Source: Euglena gracilis
Taxonomy: Eukaryota > Euglenida > Euglenophyceae > Euglenales
Length of the DNA stretch: 64,000 nt
NCBI GenBank assembly: GCA_039621445.1
Contig: CP154956.1
Span: 62,308,362 to 62,372,361 of the forward strand
Reading direction: 5' to 3'
The position numbers and the translations under genes were made by a program. Shown in pieces: positions 45,063-56,690 of the stretch (its first letter is position 1; every line of letters starts with the position of its first letter). The notes under the pieces were generated by a model that was given only the letters and a program-made list of their open reading frames with translations, did not search any database and had not been told where the DNA came from.

Positions 45063-45984
45063 CGCGGAGGGGGGGAGGAGGAGGGAGGCAGCAGCAGCGT
45101 TTTTGTGAATGGGATGGCCGGGGGGGGGGGGGTTGGGCAGGTCAGCATTGGGGGGAACGTCCCCTCACAGGCTCTTTGTTCGGCACACATACCTCATCCT
45201 GGGGACGGTCACTTGACAGGTCGGACAGTGCTGGGTCCCCTGACAACTTCCCATCATGACAAGCTGGTCGTACCAGGGACCTGACAGTCTCCCCAGCCCC
45301 GGGAGGGGGGTAGGTGGCCTCCCAATGCGATGCAACATCGTAGCCCTTCTCCGACCATTGGACACAACATGACACGCCTGTGGCTGGTTTGCAGCACGGG
45401 GGGAGGGGCGAAGGGATGCCTGACATTTGAGTGCTTGGAGCCCCTGGACGAGGGCCACTCCTGCGGAGGGAGACCAGGCCTCTCGGCAGCAGGCCAGGCC
45501 TGCCCACTGGGGACGCCCCAATCCCCAATCCCCAAGTGGAGAGACCCTGCCGCCGCCGGAAATGGAAAGGAAAGGGCGGGTTGTCAGGTTGTGCGGTGGC
45601 GGTGGGTCCGCTCATCATTGTGTCGCACCTTCGCACGCTCGCTGACCTCGATTCCTTGGTCGGGGGAAAGGGCTGGCCGTGGGCAGGGAGAGGAGCGTCG
45701 GGGGTGTCAGAGGCCTCGAACGACAGCCTCTGGGCCACATCGCAGGCAGGCCGTGCCACCAGCCCCTCCCCCTGTCCAGCGGAACCGAAAGGGGGTCGTC
45801 TGGGGGCATATTGAACAGCAGTTCTTCGGAATTTGGAGCAGTAGTTACCACAATGGTGGCGCTGGGCCACCTCAACCCAGAGCAAACATTCTTAGCATGC
45901 TAACAATGCAAAATACTGTGCCAGCTACGTGCAAAGAGCCCTGGGCTCTCCATAGACAGAAGAGGGGAGGTGGGGACCGGTCAC

Positions 45985-46135
45985 CATCAGTCTGAGCAGA
46001 CGCCGGGCCTGCCCGGAGGCACTCCCAGCACCCGGCCAGCCACGCCCGCAGCCGCTCCTCTGGACTCAAGTCCACCAGCAGGCGGTCTGCCTCGGGCGAC
46101 AGCAGGAGGGCCGCGTGGCCGCTCCCCGGCGCCGC
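45985..46135 (-). CDS. Candidate alpha-helical exon
   Basis: Encodes HAALLLSPEADRLLVDLSPE and ERLRAWLAGCWECLRAG. Strongly protein-like; borders approximate. Confidence 0.4.
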
Positions 46136-46450
46136 CCCATCCCAAACGCCCCCGGAACAGAAGGGAATAATGCATACACCGCACAAGAATCATCGTCACA
46201 CACAACATGCGCAAGACAACCATTGTGCACTCAGGCTGTGGTGAGAGGCTCGGGTGAAAGCTGATCTCTCTAGGTTTCAAGGGTGGACTTATTTTTTTAA
46301 AAAAAATTCATTGGCTCCTTTTTTTTGTAATTCAAAAAGACATGCAATGACTCCTTTGGACGTCATGTGGCTCACACATCATACTGTCATAACGCCTGTG
46401 GAACGGGAAATCGGGCAGGCACCACGAAGGGGGTGGGGATTATGGCCGAC

Positions 46451-46638
46451 CAAGAGGGCATGGCAGCCCAGGTGCGAGCCTGGGGAGTCATCCCAGCCCA
46501 GACATGGAACGCTGGCGGCCCCAGCCAATGGAACGGCGGGCTCCAACAGGAAGTCCACCCCCGGTGGGGTCAGTGTGAGGTCCGGGAAGTCCTGCAGGGC
46601 CCGCAGCAGTGGAGGCAGGGCCCCGAACCTCCCCATGC
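46451..46638 (-). CDS. Candidate exon of long minus-strand gene
   Basis: Acceptor AGAAGGCAG and donor GTCGGC bound 188 bp encoding RFGALPPLLRALQDFPDLTL, PPGVDFLLEPAVPLAGAASV and CLGWDDSPGSHLGCHALL. Not recognised. Confidence 0.45.
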
Positions 46639-46766
46639 CTGCCTTCTGCTGGCTTGGGGACCCATTCCAAAATTTAGACGAAATTTAAAAAACTGTGTTT
46701 CCCGCCCTTATGCCAGGGCGACTGACCCATGCCCCCACCCCCCGGGCCCAGAGGCCCCACCACACC

Positions 46767-47099
46767 ATTGCTTACCGACCTCCGGGGGGATCACTTTCAC
46801 TGTAAAAAATCAGTCAGTCACTTTTCAGAAACCAGTCACCCAAATCCCACCCCTCCCGCCGGGGGGGGGGGGGTCGGTCACTTATGCTATTTGGCCAAAA
46901 TGGCCTTAAACATCAAACGATTTTGGCCAAAACCCCCCAATATTTTTCGGGTCACTTTTGGCCATTATTGGGGGAGGGCAAAAAAACCAGTCAGTCACTC
47001 CGAAAAAACCAATCAGTCACCCCGACAGGGGGGGGGGTCGGACACACGTTTACCTAACCCACCAACCAACCCGCTCTCGAAAACCAACATCAATGGGGG
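46767..47099. repeat. CAGTCAGTCAC-family repeat
   Basis: Starts TTGCTTACCGACCTCCGGGG and has CAGTCAGTCAC three times, CCCGCCGGGGGG and GGTCACTTTTGGCCATT. CCACACCA occurs at both flanks, a possible 8-bp duplication. Confidence 0.6.
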
Positions 47100-47427
47100 G
47101 CCACACCAATGCTAATTGAATCTATGATTGGTAATGGCACCTGCCAAATGAGGACCCGGCCCGGCCCTCCCTGGTGTTCCGTGGATGGGGGGACACCGCA
47201 GTGGGCCGGGGGAGAAAACCTGGCCACCTCATGCCCCCCCCAGGGCCCTTGGCAATGTCCCACGGACCCAGTCCCTGTGCACGGCAACAGCACGGGACTT
47301 GTTGCGCTTTCCTCCTCCTCCCTGGGGTAGGCACGGTGGTGGCAGGTGGGCACGGTCGCTGGCCCTGGGGAGGGGCACGCAGCGGTGGGCATGCGCTGTC
47401 TGTAGGGCCAGCAGCACGAGGCCATAC

Positions 47428-47595
47428 CGCAGTAGGCGGGGGAGGGCGTGGGCCGGGGCGTAGTCTGCGTTGGCCGCCAGGAACCACGCCAGCGCGGGCC
47501 ATGGGGCCTCCGGGGCAGTGGCGAGCTCGCTGCCCGGGGAGAGCGCCTCGGACAGGTCCGACCGGAACCGCCGCGGCGTGGAGGCGGAGGCCACG
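47428..47595 (-). CDS. Candidate exon of long minus-strand gene
   Basis: Acceptor TGGCGGCAG and donor GTATGG bound 168 bp: SVASASTPRRFRSDLSEALS, APWPALAWFLAANADYAPAH, ALPRLLR. Ala/Leu helices typical of a solenoid. Confidence 0.5.
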
Positions 47596-47799
47596 CTGCC
47601 GCCAGGGCGGGTAGGAGTCACCCCGGGGGGAGGTCGCCGCCAGCCCGAAATGCCGGTGGGGTTCCCAACCGAATTTGACATGTGGGGCGAGTCTGGGAGT
47701 TTGGGGATCAGCGAACGAGGCCCAGCCAAGGAATTCCGAAGGACTGGCCGGCTTGGTGGGCCATACACTCTTTGACTGAAGGTGGGACCAGCAATCTTC

Positions 47800-48265
47800 C
47801 CCCCGCCCCCCCCCCCCCCAATGGGTGGGAGGGGGGCTTTCCCAAAAACCAGTCAGTCACTTTTCCCGGAAAACCAGTCAGTCACCCCCCCCCCCCCCGT
47901 GGAGTCGCCCTCTCTGAGATCCAAAGAAAAATGACCACAAATGTGAAGAAAATGGCAAAAAAAATTGGGTCACTTTCGTGACCTTTTGCCGACCTGGGGG
48001 CAGTCAGGCTTCTTTTTACCAACCCGGGGGGGGGGAGGGGGTGCCTTGCGCTATGGTGACTGCCCAAAGAAGGCACCCCCTCCCCCCCGGGGGGTCAGTT
48101 TTCGACCCCAGTGCCTGTCGACCCAGCCAAATTCCCTTGAAAATGGCCATTTTCGGGCCCCAGCGCCTTTGGGGGTGTGCACTGCCCACCCAAAACCTGA
48201 CCCCCCCTCCCACTGCGGGGGGTCGAAAATGCCCTAGCCCCTGGCCCATAGCTCTCAGCCCTCCC
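47800..48265. repeat. CAGTCAGTCAC repeat followed by a second family (CTTGAAAATGGCCATTTT)
   Basis: 47850-48010 carries CCAGTCAGTCAC modules. 48090-48265 (CCCTTGAAAATGGCCATTTT ... GGGGGGTCGAAAATGCC) is homologous, in the same orientation, to 57700-57935. Confidence 0.6.
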
Positions 48266-48679
48266 CCCCCGTGTGGCGCACACTTCCTTAAAAAGAAGCC
48301 TGGGCCAAAACCCAGGCTGCCACTCTTCCGCCACTCTGAAAAAACAGCTGGTTTGGCTAGTGACTGGACCCCCAGGGGGGAGCCCCCTTGGAGGAAGGGT
48401 TGGGGGGGGGGGCAGCCAGCTGAGCCAGTGGGTTGAACCTGAATGGACCCAAACCATAACAAAAACGCTCAAATCCAGGTGGGTTGGGATTTCTAAGCCA
48501 AAATACTCACCCTCAAGAAGGCCATCCTCAACATTGTTGGATTCCATTTTCCCACAAGTTCAATGCACAGAAAACTATGCCGGGCTCAGCCAAGCTGGGC
48601 TGACCTGCACCCAGCTCCACTTCTCTCAGCTGGCTGGACCCCCCCCCCTTAGGAGAGTTGTTCACTCCAACTGAAGGAA

Positions 48680-48870
48680 TCCCCGACTCCTGGCCTGCCC
48701 CGCCCGGAGAGGCGGCGCAGGCTGACGGAGGGCGACGACGGGGTCCAGTCCAGCGGGGAGCTGCGGCCGCTGGCGCCGGGCTCGGAGCGGACCTCCGTGG
48801 GGTCCCCGACCGTGGCGCTTGTGGACCCGGGGGACCCGAACACGCAGCACTGCAGCAGGTGTGCGGGGGC
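48680..48870 (-). CDS. Candidate exon, Ser/Pro-rich, weak
   Basis: Encodes CVFGSPGSTSATVGDPTEVR and TPSSPSVSLRRLSGRGRPG. Low complexity; splice borders unclear. Confidence 0.25.
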
Positions 48871-49614
48871 AGGGGCCGCAGGGACCACGGAGGGACGACA
48901 TGCGAGGTGGGTTCTGCAAGCGTGGATCATGGGGAGGCCACCAGCGGTTCTTAAACAAAAAACTTTTCCCGTTTTCCCATTCAATGAAAAGCCAACAAGA
49001 AAAATGGGTGAAAAATGGCCATGTTTTTGGCAAAAACGGGTCGACGTCGGGGGAAAAAATTATGCTGGCATCCTTAGACCGTCGTGTATTTACCCGAAAT
49101 GCAGAAAAATGCGTTTTTCGCCTTTTTAATTTCCAGCCCTGTTCATCTTTGGGACACAGGGCGGTCCATTTTTTTTCTCTTCAAAAAAAGCCCGCCCTTT
49201 AAGGCCACACAATGCACACTTTTGCAAACTCTGTGGCAACCACCACACACCACACACCACACAACACTCCAGACGGCCTCTGGTCTTCCAGCAGCTGCTC
49301 TGCTGCTGCCTGCCGCCGCGGCCAGGAGCGATCTGCCTGTTGGAGCATCGCTGACAGACCGCGCCGGCAGCCCCACCAAACACTAGAAACTAGAAAAGCG
49401 TGGTAGAACGGGGGGGGGGGGCAGGGTCACCCAGAGACCCTCCCCAATGGAACGCGCGACGTCGGCAGCAGAAGGTGGTCGCCACAGTGCACCACCGCGT
49501 CGTTCTTTCAAAGAAGGGTGACAGGGTAACCCACGCATGGACCCCCCGGCCGGCCACCCCTGGGGCGGGGTTGGGAGGGCGGGCAGGCGGGAAGGCCTGG
49601 GCCCGGTGAGGTAC

Positions 49615-49725
49615 TCGATGGCGACGCCCGCCTGGCCCACCTCCAGGTGCCGCGCCGCCACCTTGCAGCAGTCCGCGGCGGACTGGCGGTACAGGGCGAA
49701 CGCCTGGCCCGGCCCCAGGCGGTGG
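49615..49725 (-). CDS. Alpha-helical exon of long minus-strand gene
   Basis: Acceptor TCCCCCTCAG and donor GTACCT bound 111 bp: HRLGPGQAFALYRQSAADCC and KVAARHLEVGQAGVAI. Reads like one and a half solenoid helix hairpins. Good splice sites make this a stronger call. Confidence 0.5.
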
Positions 49726-50028
49726 CTGAGGGGGAGGGCAGAGGCGTGCGGACCCACGAATATGACGCGACGGATGACACACGGGGAGCAGAACGGGAGC
49801 GTCCCGGACAAAGGGGGAGGACGGGCCGGCGTTCGAAAGCCGGCCCGTCCGCCCCTCACACCGCGTCGTCGCACGCCCCACGTGCGTCGGGGGACACCGC
49901 CTGGCACAGCTCTCCCCGCTGGAAGCACGCCCTGCCAGGGGGCCCTCGCCTACCGAACACCCGAGCCCGCTGAGCCGGATTGGTTTCTGGCGGCGGGGCA
50001 GAGGGGGGCCCTGGGCATCCGCCGCCAC

Positions 50029-50129
50029 TTCCCTCAGCGCGGCGGCGTCGAGCCCGAACGTGAGGGCCAGCCGCCCCGTGCCGTGGGCCGCCGGCGGGCG
50101 GCGGTGGGGCGGGACGCCCCCATCGGCGA
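50029..50129 (-). CDS. Candidate exon of long minus-strand gene
   Basis: Acceptor GGCCCCAG and donor GTGGCG bound 101 bp: ADGGVPPHRRPPAAHGTGRL then ALTFGLDAAALRE. Confidence 0.4.
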
Positions 50130-50394
50130 CTGGGGCCAAGGCTTCTTGTGTGTTTATGGCTAACTTCGCTTCTGGCCCAGTTTGTGTGGCGACACCAGTG
50201 CTCTTGTGTTGCCCCCCCCCTGGCCGGGTGAGCAACTCCGGGGTAATTCCAGCGCTTGGGCCATCCCCCCCACGGAGTGTGCGGCGACCTTGCGGGGGCA
50301 AGCCTGGGCCGTGGCAAAAGGGAAGTCGCAAAGTACCCGGGATCAGTCCTGCCTCAGGAGGTTGGAACCTGTGGTTGTTGTTGGGGGGGGGGGC

Positions 50395-50500
50395 GACTCC
50401 ACACCGCAGCCCGGCCTCCAGTTCGTCCAGGGCCAGGCGACGGGCACTGTCCCGGAGGCGGAGCTCGAACACCGCCGCGGACGTCCACACTAGCCCCACG
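50395..50500 (-). CDS. Candidate exon, weak
   Basis: Encodes GLVWTSAAVFELRLRDSARR and LALDELEAGLRCGV. Borders approximate. Confidence 0.35.
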
Positions 50501-51239
50501 CCCCCCTCCTCCACTTCCGCCGCACTCGCTCCCGCCTCCGCAACCCCGCGCTCGATCGGCGGCGGGCCCCTGTGCTGGCACCCCGGCTGTCCACGTAAAT
50601 ACTGGTTGTGTTGCGGGTGTTGTGCGTTGGTCCCCAGCCCCCCCCCCCCCCCCCGGATAGAAAAGCAAGCAGAGGCTAGAGGTGCCCATGGCTGGGTCGG
50701 AGGACAGATTGAAATGTGCAAAAAATGCAAAAAAAATTGTGATTTGTTGGCTATTGGGTAATCTGCCAGTGGATATGGAGGTTGGAAACATCATATCCCA
50801 GAGGACGGGCTTTGATGCAAAACCAGGTGGGGGGCCCGAACAATCATAACAGTCGCCCAAAAATGCGACCTGAGGCACCTTTGGGCAAAATTTGGTCAAA
50901 AAGCTACCCCTGTGTGCACTGCGGCTGTTTTTTTTTGGTGCCTTTTATCCCTTCTTCTGGCCTGGCGCTGTTGCCCGCCTCTGGCCCTTTTGTCTGTGTA
51001 CGTGGAGGTGGCCGGAGCCTGGCGGGACTTACCTTGTTTACGACACCGGCCACCAAGCGCCCGCCAGGCACATACATTTAGTTGGGGGCATCTCCTTCAC
51101 CGCGACGACGCACCGATTACTCTAGTCCACGACCCCAGCAGGTGTGTCAAAAAGCTACCCCCTTTGCCCACCGACTGGGTTCCTACAACCCCTGACCAGG
51201 GGGGGGGAGCACCTGGGAGGGTTACGGTAGGGGGATGGA

Positions 51240-51840
51240 CCGTAGAAGGAGAGCCCCCGAACACCAGTTTCGAGGAGGTTCGAGACCCTCCTCAAACGTC
51301 GTTCGAGGTCGTTTGACGAGGTTTGAGACCCTCCTCGAACGTCGTTCGAGGAGGTTTGAGGAGGTTCGAGAGACCCTCGAACCACCTCGAACATACGCTC
51401 CTCCATGAAACTTCCAAACCATAAATCATCGCACACTGCATGACAAATGGCCCCTACAGGGTACCAGCTGGGTAGCTGGTACCCTGTAGGGGTACCCTTT
51501 ATAATAATACACATGGGGGAACCTCGCTCGGGCCCCCCCAAATTTTTAACCCTAGTTTGGCAGCTCTTTGGGTTCGCTGAGTACCCTGCAGAGGCCAACA
51601 TAACGACGTTGAGTGGGAAGGGTTCAGCTGTTTGCATAAGAACCCAACCTCTATCCCTTCAAATAACTTCATAAATTCTTTTTGTGATTGAGTTTTGCCT
51701 TGTTAGGTTCGAGGCCCTCCTCGAACGTCGCTCGAGGTCGTTCGAGGAGGGTTCGAGGAACATTATCAGCCCCCTGAAGGGGGGCTTGATAACGTTTGAG
51801 GAGGTTCGAGCTCGAACCTCCTCCTACAGAAACCCCCCAG
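51240..51840. repeat. CGTTCGAGG-rich repeat, two blocks
   Basis: 51265-51405 and 51707-51830 hold direct and inverted AACGTCGTTCGAGG and GTTTGAGGAGG units, with a CCCCCTGAAGGGGGG hairpin. Same family as 37080-37690. Confidence 0.65.
51451..51492. other. Perfect 19-bp hairpin with GGGT loop
   Basis: CCCCTACAGGGTACCAGCT, loop GGGT, then the exact complement. It has no terminator-like T tail and lies between two CGTTCGAGG blocks, so it may be a tiny inverted-repeat insertion or a structured RNA. Confidence 0.9.
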
Positions 51841-51870
51841 ATCACCCCATGACCTGGAACCATGCCCATG

Positions 51871-52135
51871 CCATTGCTTACCGACCCCGGGGGCTTCTTT
51901 CCACTTTCAAAAAAAACCAGTCAGTCACTTTTCAAAAACCAGTCACCCACTTCCTACCCTACCCCCCCCCCTGGGGGGGGGTCGGTCACTTTGTCCAAAG
52001 GATTTTGGCCAAAAATACAAAAAAAAACTCTTCGGTGCCGAGTGAGCACTTTTGGCCCTTTCTCTCAGACCCCACCCCCGGGCCTCTGAAAAAACCAGTC
52101 ACCCCCCCCCCAGTCAGACACACCTTAAGCAGTGG
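51871..52135. repeat. CAGTCAGTCAC-family repeat
   Basis: Begins CCATTGCTTACCGACC and ends CACACCTTAAGCAGTGG, inverted ends around CCAGTCAGTCAC modules and a C9/G9 palindrome. Confidence 0.65.
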
Positions 52136-52269
52136 TGCGGGTGGTAGGTGGGGGGATTTTTTATCCCATTCAAGGCGACGGACAGAGAAATGACCTTCTG
52201 GGGCTCCCTCGAGGGGACAGATAGGAGGGGGGCGGAGGACACTCTGCCACACGCCTCATCGCAAACCTT

Positions 52270-52500
52270 GGGGGACTGACTCCCGGCGGGGACCCGGGCG
52301 GGGCCGGCAGGAATCCTCGGGGCACACCGGCCGCCCCCAACGGCAGCCGCTGCAGCACCGCCGCGCCGACCTCCCCAGCGGTCCCGCCCGCCCCCCGCCC
52401 CGCCGCGCCACTCAGCGCGCGCGCCACGACGGCCACGGCGTCCGTCTCCCCGTCGCCGAGGAGGAGGAGGTGCGGCGTGGCGTGGCACTGCGCTGGGCTG
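52270..52500 (-). CDS. Candidate exon
   Basis: Encodes HATPHLLLLGDGETDAVAVV, ARALSGAAGRGAGGTAGEVG and AAVLQRLPLGAAGVPRGF. Ala/Gly-rich; splice sites not fixed. Confidence 0.35.
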
Positions 52501-52725
52501 GCCGGCAGCCGGTACTGTGTCACACAGCGACCCCCGGGGCCAGGGGAGGACGATGAGAGGGAGGGGGAGACGGATCGCCCTCCAACGCCATCCCAGTCCC
52601 TTTCCGGGGCGCGACACTGTCCCGGACATGTGCCCGCCAGCCAGGGGCAAGGCAGAGCATCGTGGCAATGCCAAAGTGAAAAAAGAAGAGCGTGGAAACA
52701 CATCTGGTGAACGGGGCCCCAGACC

Positions 52726-53970
52726 CAGGGCGGTCCTTAAGCAAAAAAAAAAATCCTGTCCCCATACACTTCAACCCAAAAATAAAGAAAAGGTGATTTT
52801 GGCTGGGGAAAATTTTCTTGAATTTTTTTTGAAAAATGAACCCAAAATACATGGTTTTTTGATGGAAAATCACATTTTTTCCCAAAAAAATCTCCAAAAT
52901 TTTAGGGTTGAAAATTGTTAGTTTTTAGGAGGGGGGTCAAAAAAATGCAGGTCAAAAAAAAAAACGGGACCATTCAAATTTTACTGACTTTTTTTTTTTG
53001 GATTTTTTTTGGATTTTCAGTGGCATTTTTTTTTTGCTTCCAAAATCTCTCAAAATCAAAATTTTGAGAAATGTTGAAATTTTAGAAGATGTGAAAAAAT
53101 GGGGTTTGGGGGGGGGGTTTGGGGCAACATTTTGGGCAGCATTTTCACAAATTTCGGGAAAACGGGGTATTTGGGCTGAAAATTTTTGAAAATTTTTTGA
53201 AAAATGAAAAAATACCGGGGGGAAAAATTGGGGCTAGATAAAATTAGAACCGACAAAATTGGAAGCCGAAAAAATTGGTGATTTTTTGATGGAAAACCAC
53301 ATTTTTTTCACAAAAAAAATCTCAAAGATTTCAGGGTTAAATTTGGTAGTTTTAGGAGGGGGTGGAAAATAACGAACGTCAAAAAAGTGGGCCAAATTTT
53401 GGCACAATCAAATTTTACTGACATTTTTTTCTCTGTCGAATTTTTTGGATTTTCAATGGCATTTTTTTTGCTTCAAAAACCTCTCAAAATCAAAATTTTG
53501 AGAAAATGTTGATTTTTTGGAAAGTGTGAAAAATGGGGTTTTGAGGGAGTTTTCCTTGCGAAATGGCCATTTTTTGAGGAAAAGGTTCTAAAGTCATTTT
53601 TTTTTGGTCATCAAAAAGTGACGTTTTTAGTTTTTCCAGATGTTTTTTTGTTGTGTTTTTAAAAAAACCTGTTTTTTTAAAAAAACATGTTTTTTTGTTT
53701 CAAAAAAAAACAAGCAGTCAACCTTGGCAAGCACCTATGGTCAAGCCCCAAAATTCCCCCATTTCAGGCCATTTTAGGCCATTTTAGGCCATTTTAGGCC
53801 ATTTTAGCTATGGGTGCCTGCATATGGGTCCCAAAATGGGTCAAAAAAAACCCCGGCGCCACAGGCGGCGTAAAAATTCCTTCGGGTCCAAAACTGCCCT
53901 GGAGGGGGGGCGGTCCTCAAGGGGCGGTCCTTAAATAAAAAAAAAATCCCGTCCCTTATGGACCGCCCTG
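52726..53970. mobile_element. AT-rich TIR element with internal direct duplication
   Basis: Ends are CAGGGCGGTCCTTAAG (52726) and CTTATGGACCGCCCTG (53955-53970), inverted with one mismatch. Inside, 52855-53117 is repeated imperfectly at 53276-53542 (GGTTTTTTGATGGAAA-type start, CTCAAAATCAAAATTTTGAG core). No coding capacity. Similar ends occur singly near 48940-49200 and 54590. Confidence 0.6.
53766..53807. repeat. Tandem AGGCCATTTT, period 10 bp
   Basis: Four to five exact 10-bp units, close to one helical turn. Confidence 0.9.
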
Positions 53971-54414
53971 CCCAGACCAGGGGTTTTTTAAAGACCGGGG
54001 GGGGGAGGGGGGGAGGGGGTCGGCACCCACCCACTCACCCCCTGGGGTGGGCCCCCCCGGGGGGGGGATCCCAGGGGACCCACCCACTTTTGCCCAAAAA
54101 TGCTAAAAATAGCACCTTTTCAAATTTTTGGCGCCGAAAAGATATACCCACCAGCCCCCCCCCACCCCCCGTGGGGAGGGGTCCAAGGGACCCACCCACC
54201 CTACCCCCCCTCCCCCCCGGGGGGAGGGGGTCCAAGGCTAAAAAGACTCCTGCCCCAGACACGTGACGGTCATGTGGGATGTGGGGAGGGGTGTTGTGCC
54301 ACAGGCTATGTCCGGGGCAGGGAGGGTAGCCAGGCGGGGAGAGTGAATGGAGGTGGGAGGAAAATGCAGAAAATGCAAACGAGGAACAACCGCCCCGTGC
54401 TCACCCCCCCTCTG

Positions 54415-54580
54415 GGCGCAGTCGTACGCGCGCAGCGTCGTGCCGTGCCCAGCCACCACCTCCGCCGCCTCTCCGTGTAACCCACGCCGCACCGTGACGG
54501 GCCCGGGGCCGCTGGTGGCGTGGGTCGGCAGCACGGTTCGGATGTCTCCCGTGGACCGCCCTCGAGTCTTCAAGCCGAAA
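54415..54580 (-). CDS. Candidate beta-strand-rich exon
   Basis: Encodes GDIRTVLPTHATSGPGPVTV, GEAAEVVAGHGTTLRAYDCA; possible donor GTACGA. Resembles a propeller blade. Confidence 0.35.
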
Positions 54581-54684
54581 CTCCCCCGCCCCGCCCTGTC
54601 AGGGCAGCCCTTAATGGAAAAAAACTCTCGTCCCAGCACATCCAATGGAAAATTCACAGGAAAAATGGTTGAAAAATGGCCGAA

Positions 54685-54856
54685 CATGCATGCATACATA
54701 CATACATACATACATGCATACATCCATGCATGCATGCATACATACATAAATAAATACACATACATACATACATACATACATACATACATACATACATACA
54801 TACATACATACATACATACATACATACATACATACATACATACATACATACATACA

Positions 54857-54887
<31 letters not shown>
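54685..54887. repeat. CATA tetranucleotide microsatellite
   Basis: About 45-50 CATA units with early CATG and AAAT variants. Confidence 0.95.
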
Positions 54888-54889
<2 letters not shown>

Positions 54890-54918
54890 GGCATGAGTGT
54901 CCCCCGGCAGGGGGGGTC

Positions 54919-55379
54919 GCAGTTTGACACTTGGGTACACCTTGTGCAACAGTTTTTCGGCAAGCCCAGACAGCGGCTGCGGAATTCACGATACCCGCCG
55001 CCGTCGCGTACCGGCCCAGCTGTGGGAGGTTCGGCCCCCGCTCTACTCGCCCTCCCGCCTACCCCAGGCTGCGCGATTCCCAAAGGTGGCAGATGTGCAG
55101 GGAGAAAGTCAGATAAAAGCCACCGAACGGTCGGCCTCCACAAGGGACTCAGCCTTCCCTGCCTTTGTAGGGATGTGCCCTGCGGGCAGTTTAGGAGGAG
55201 GCTGGAGGCAGTTCAGGCAGCAGAGGCAGGAGGGTTAGGGGGGAGGGCGAGTAGCGCGGGGGCCGAACCTCCCACAGCTGGGCCGGTACGCGACGGCGGC
55301 GGGTATCGTGCATTCCACAGCTGCTGTCTGGGTTTGCCGAAAAACTGTTTGCACAAGGTGTACCCAAGTGTCAAACTGC
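54919..55379. repeat. Inverted duplication, arms of about 146 bp
   Basis: 54919-55064 and 55233-55379 are reverse complements with roughly a tenth of positions different (GCAGTTTGACACTTGGGTAC against GTACCCAAGTGTCAAACTGC at the outer edge). The spacer is about 168 bp. A transcript would form a long hairpin. Confidence 0.85.
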
Positions 55380-55576
55380 AGCCCACTGCTGCCAGGGGAG
55401 GGAGGGGGGAGCAGCAGCACACACGCACACACACACATTCTGGCAAAAAAAAGGGTTAACTTTGGAGTAAAGGTATTTTCTGGTGTTCTTGGACGACCGG
55501 CCATCCCCCAAAAGTCAAAGAATGTGTTTCTTCATGTTTGACCCAGTTTGAACCCTGGACTGGTTCAAACTCCAGT

Positions 55577-55628
55577 CCAGTTTGAACCAGTCTGGTTCAA
55601 ACTGGACCAGACTTGTTGTCTGGTCCAG
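55577..55628. other. Two perfect hairpins in tandem
   Basis: 55577-55605: CCAGTTTGAACCAG, T, CTGGTTCAAACTGG. 55602-55628: CTGGACCAGAC, TTGTT, GTCTGGTCCAG. They overlap by a few bases, and more partial copies of CCAGTTTGAACC lie at 55546-55575. Confidence 0.9.
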
Positions 55629-56234
55629 TTGACAGGCCCTGACGCCCAAGGGCAAGGGTATACCAAGGGCGCCCTGCCCCTTGGGATACGACGACCTGGT
55701 CAAGAGCAGGGGGGGGGAGGGGTGGTTGGTTGACAAGCCCCCCAACCGATTTTTTGGTACGGATGGGTGGCCATACTACGCCTGGGGTGTGGAGGTTGGT
55801 GACTTCTGAAACGGATCAGAGCAGTTGTTTGTTTGCTTTGTTTTTGGAGAGGGGCAGGCAAAAAGGTGGCCCATACCCACAGACCATCTGCCACCTGTTC
55901 GTCGTGCAGCAGCGGATGCCCGAACAACTGGTGCATGCCGGTGCTTTAGGAAAAACCTGTGTCAGGTCTGTTGCAGAAACTGCTGAACTCATCCATCCAG
56001 AGAGAAATTGAACATGTGACGCGCACAGAGACACAGTGCACGCTCACAGCCCGAGTTTTTACACATGCCGAAAAATGAGACATGTATCGTTTATCAAGTT
56101 CGATTTCGAAACATGTTCGCGACCACGTTTCGACATCAGATGCAGAAACTTGGGAAACTTTTTTTTTAAAAAAGGGCATACAAAGCATCATTTTGCCGAC
56201 CAGGCACATCAGACCACACAAATAAGGTGGCCCC

Positions 56235-56460
56235 AGCATGGCTTGGTACGCCCATCGTTGGCATTCCTTCTGCTCCAACAGCACCACCCGCCGCACCCCA
56301 TCTGCTAAGCTCAGCCACAGCCACTGCCGCTCCTCCACGGCGTCCCACACCACCTCCACTGAGACCACCGCGGCGGCAGGACTGTTGGCTGGGATGGCCC
56401 AGGGCTTCGCTGCCCCCATTTCCACCCGCAGAGCACAGGCAACCCATGCATGAGTGTCGA
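56235..56460 (-). CDS. Candidate beta-strand-rich exon
   Basis: Encodes HAWVACALRVEMGAAKPWAI, AAAVVSVEVVWDAVEERQWL and WLSLADGVRRVVLLEQKECQ; possible donor GTACCA near 56250. Alternating hydrophobic strands suggest a propeller. Confidence 0.45.
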
Positions 56461-56529
56461 TGAGATCGTGCGCCGTCATAATTCCTCGTTGCAATGTTCA
56501 GCGGCTCCTGACTTTGCTCGACATGTCTG

Positions 56530-56690
56530 TGCCGGCAGAGGGCCGACCCCCCGGGCCGGGGTTTGCCATCGGCACACCTCCCAGGATGCTTTCTGACTGT
56601 CATGGGCTTGCCCTTTGCCCACCACTCCCACGGGGACGCGCCGTTGCTGATTTGCAGCATCGCCACATCGGAGCCGGCGCAGAAACCCTC
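56530..56690 (-). CDS. Candidate exon
   Basis: Encodes EEGFCAGSDVAMLQISNGAS and PWEWWAKGKPMTVRKHPGRC. Borders approximate. Confidence 0.35.

Noticed and set aside
51451-51492. Rho-independent terminator
   Set aside because: Eukaryotic context, no T tail, no adjacent gene end.
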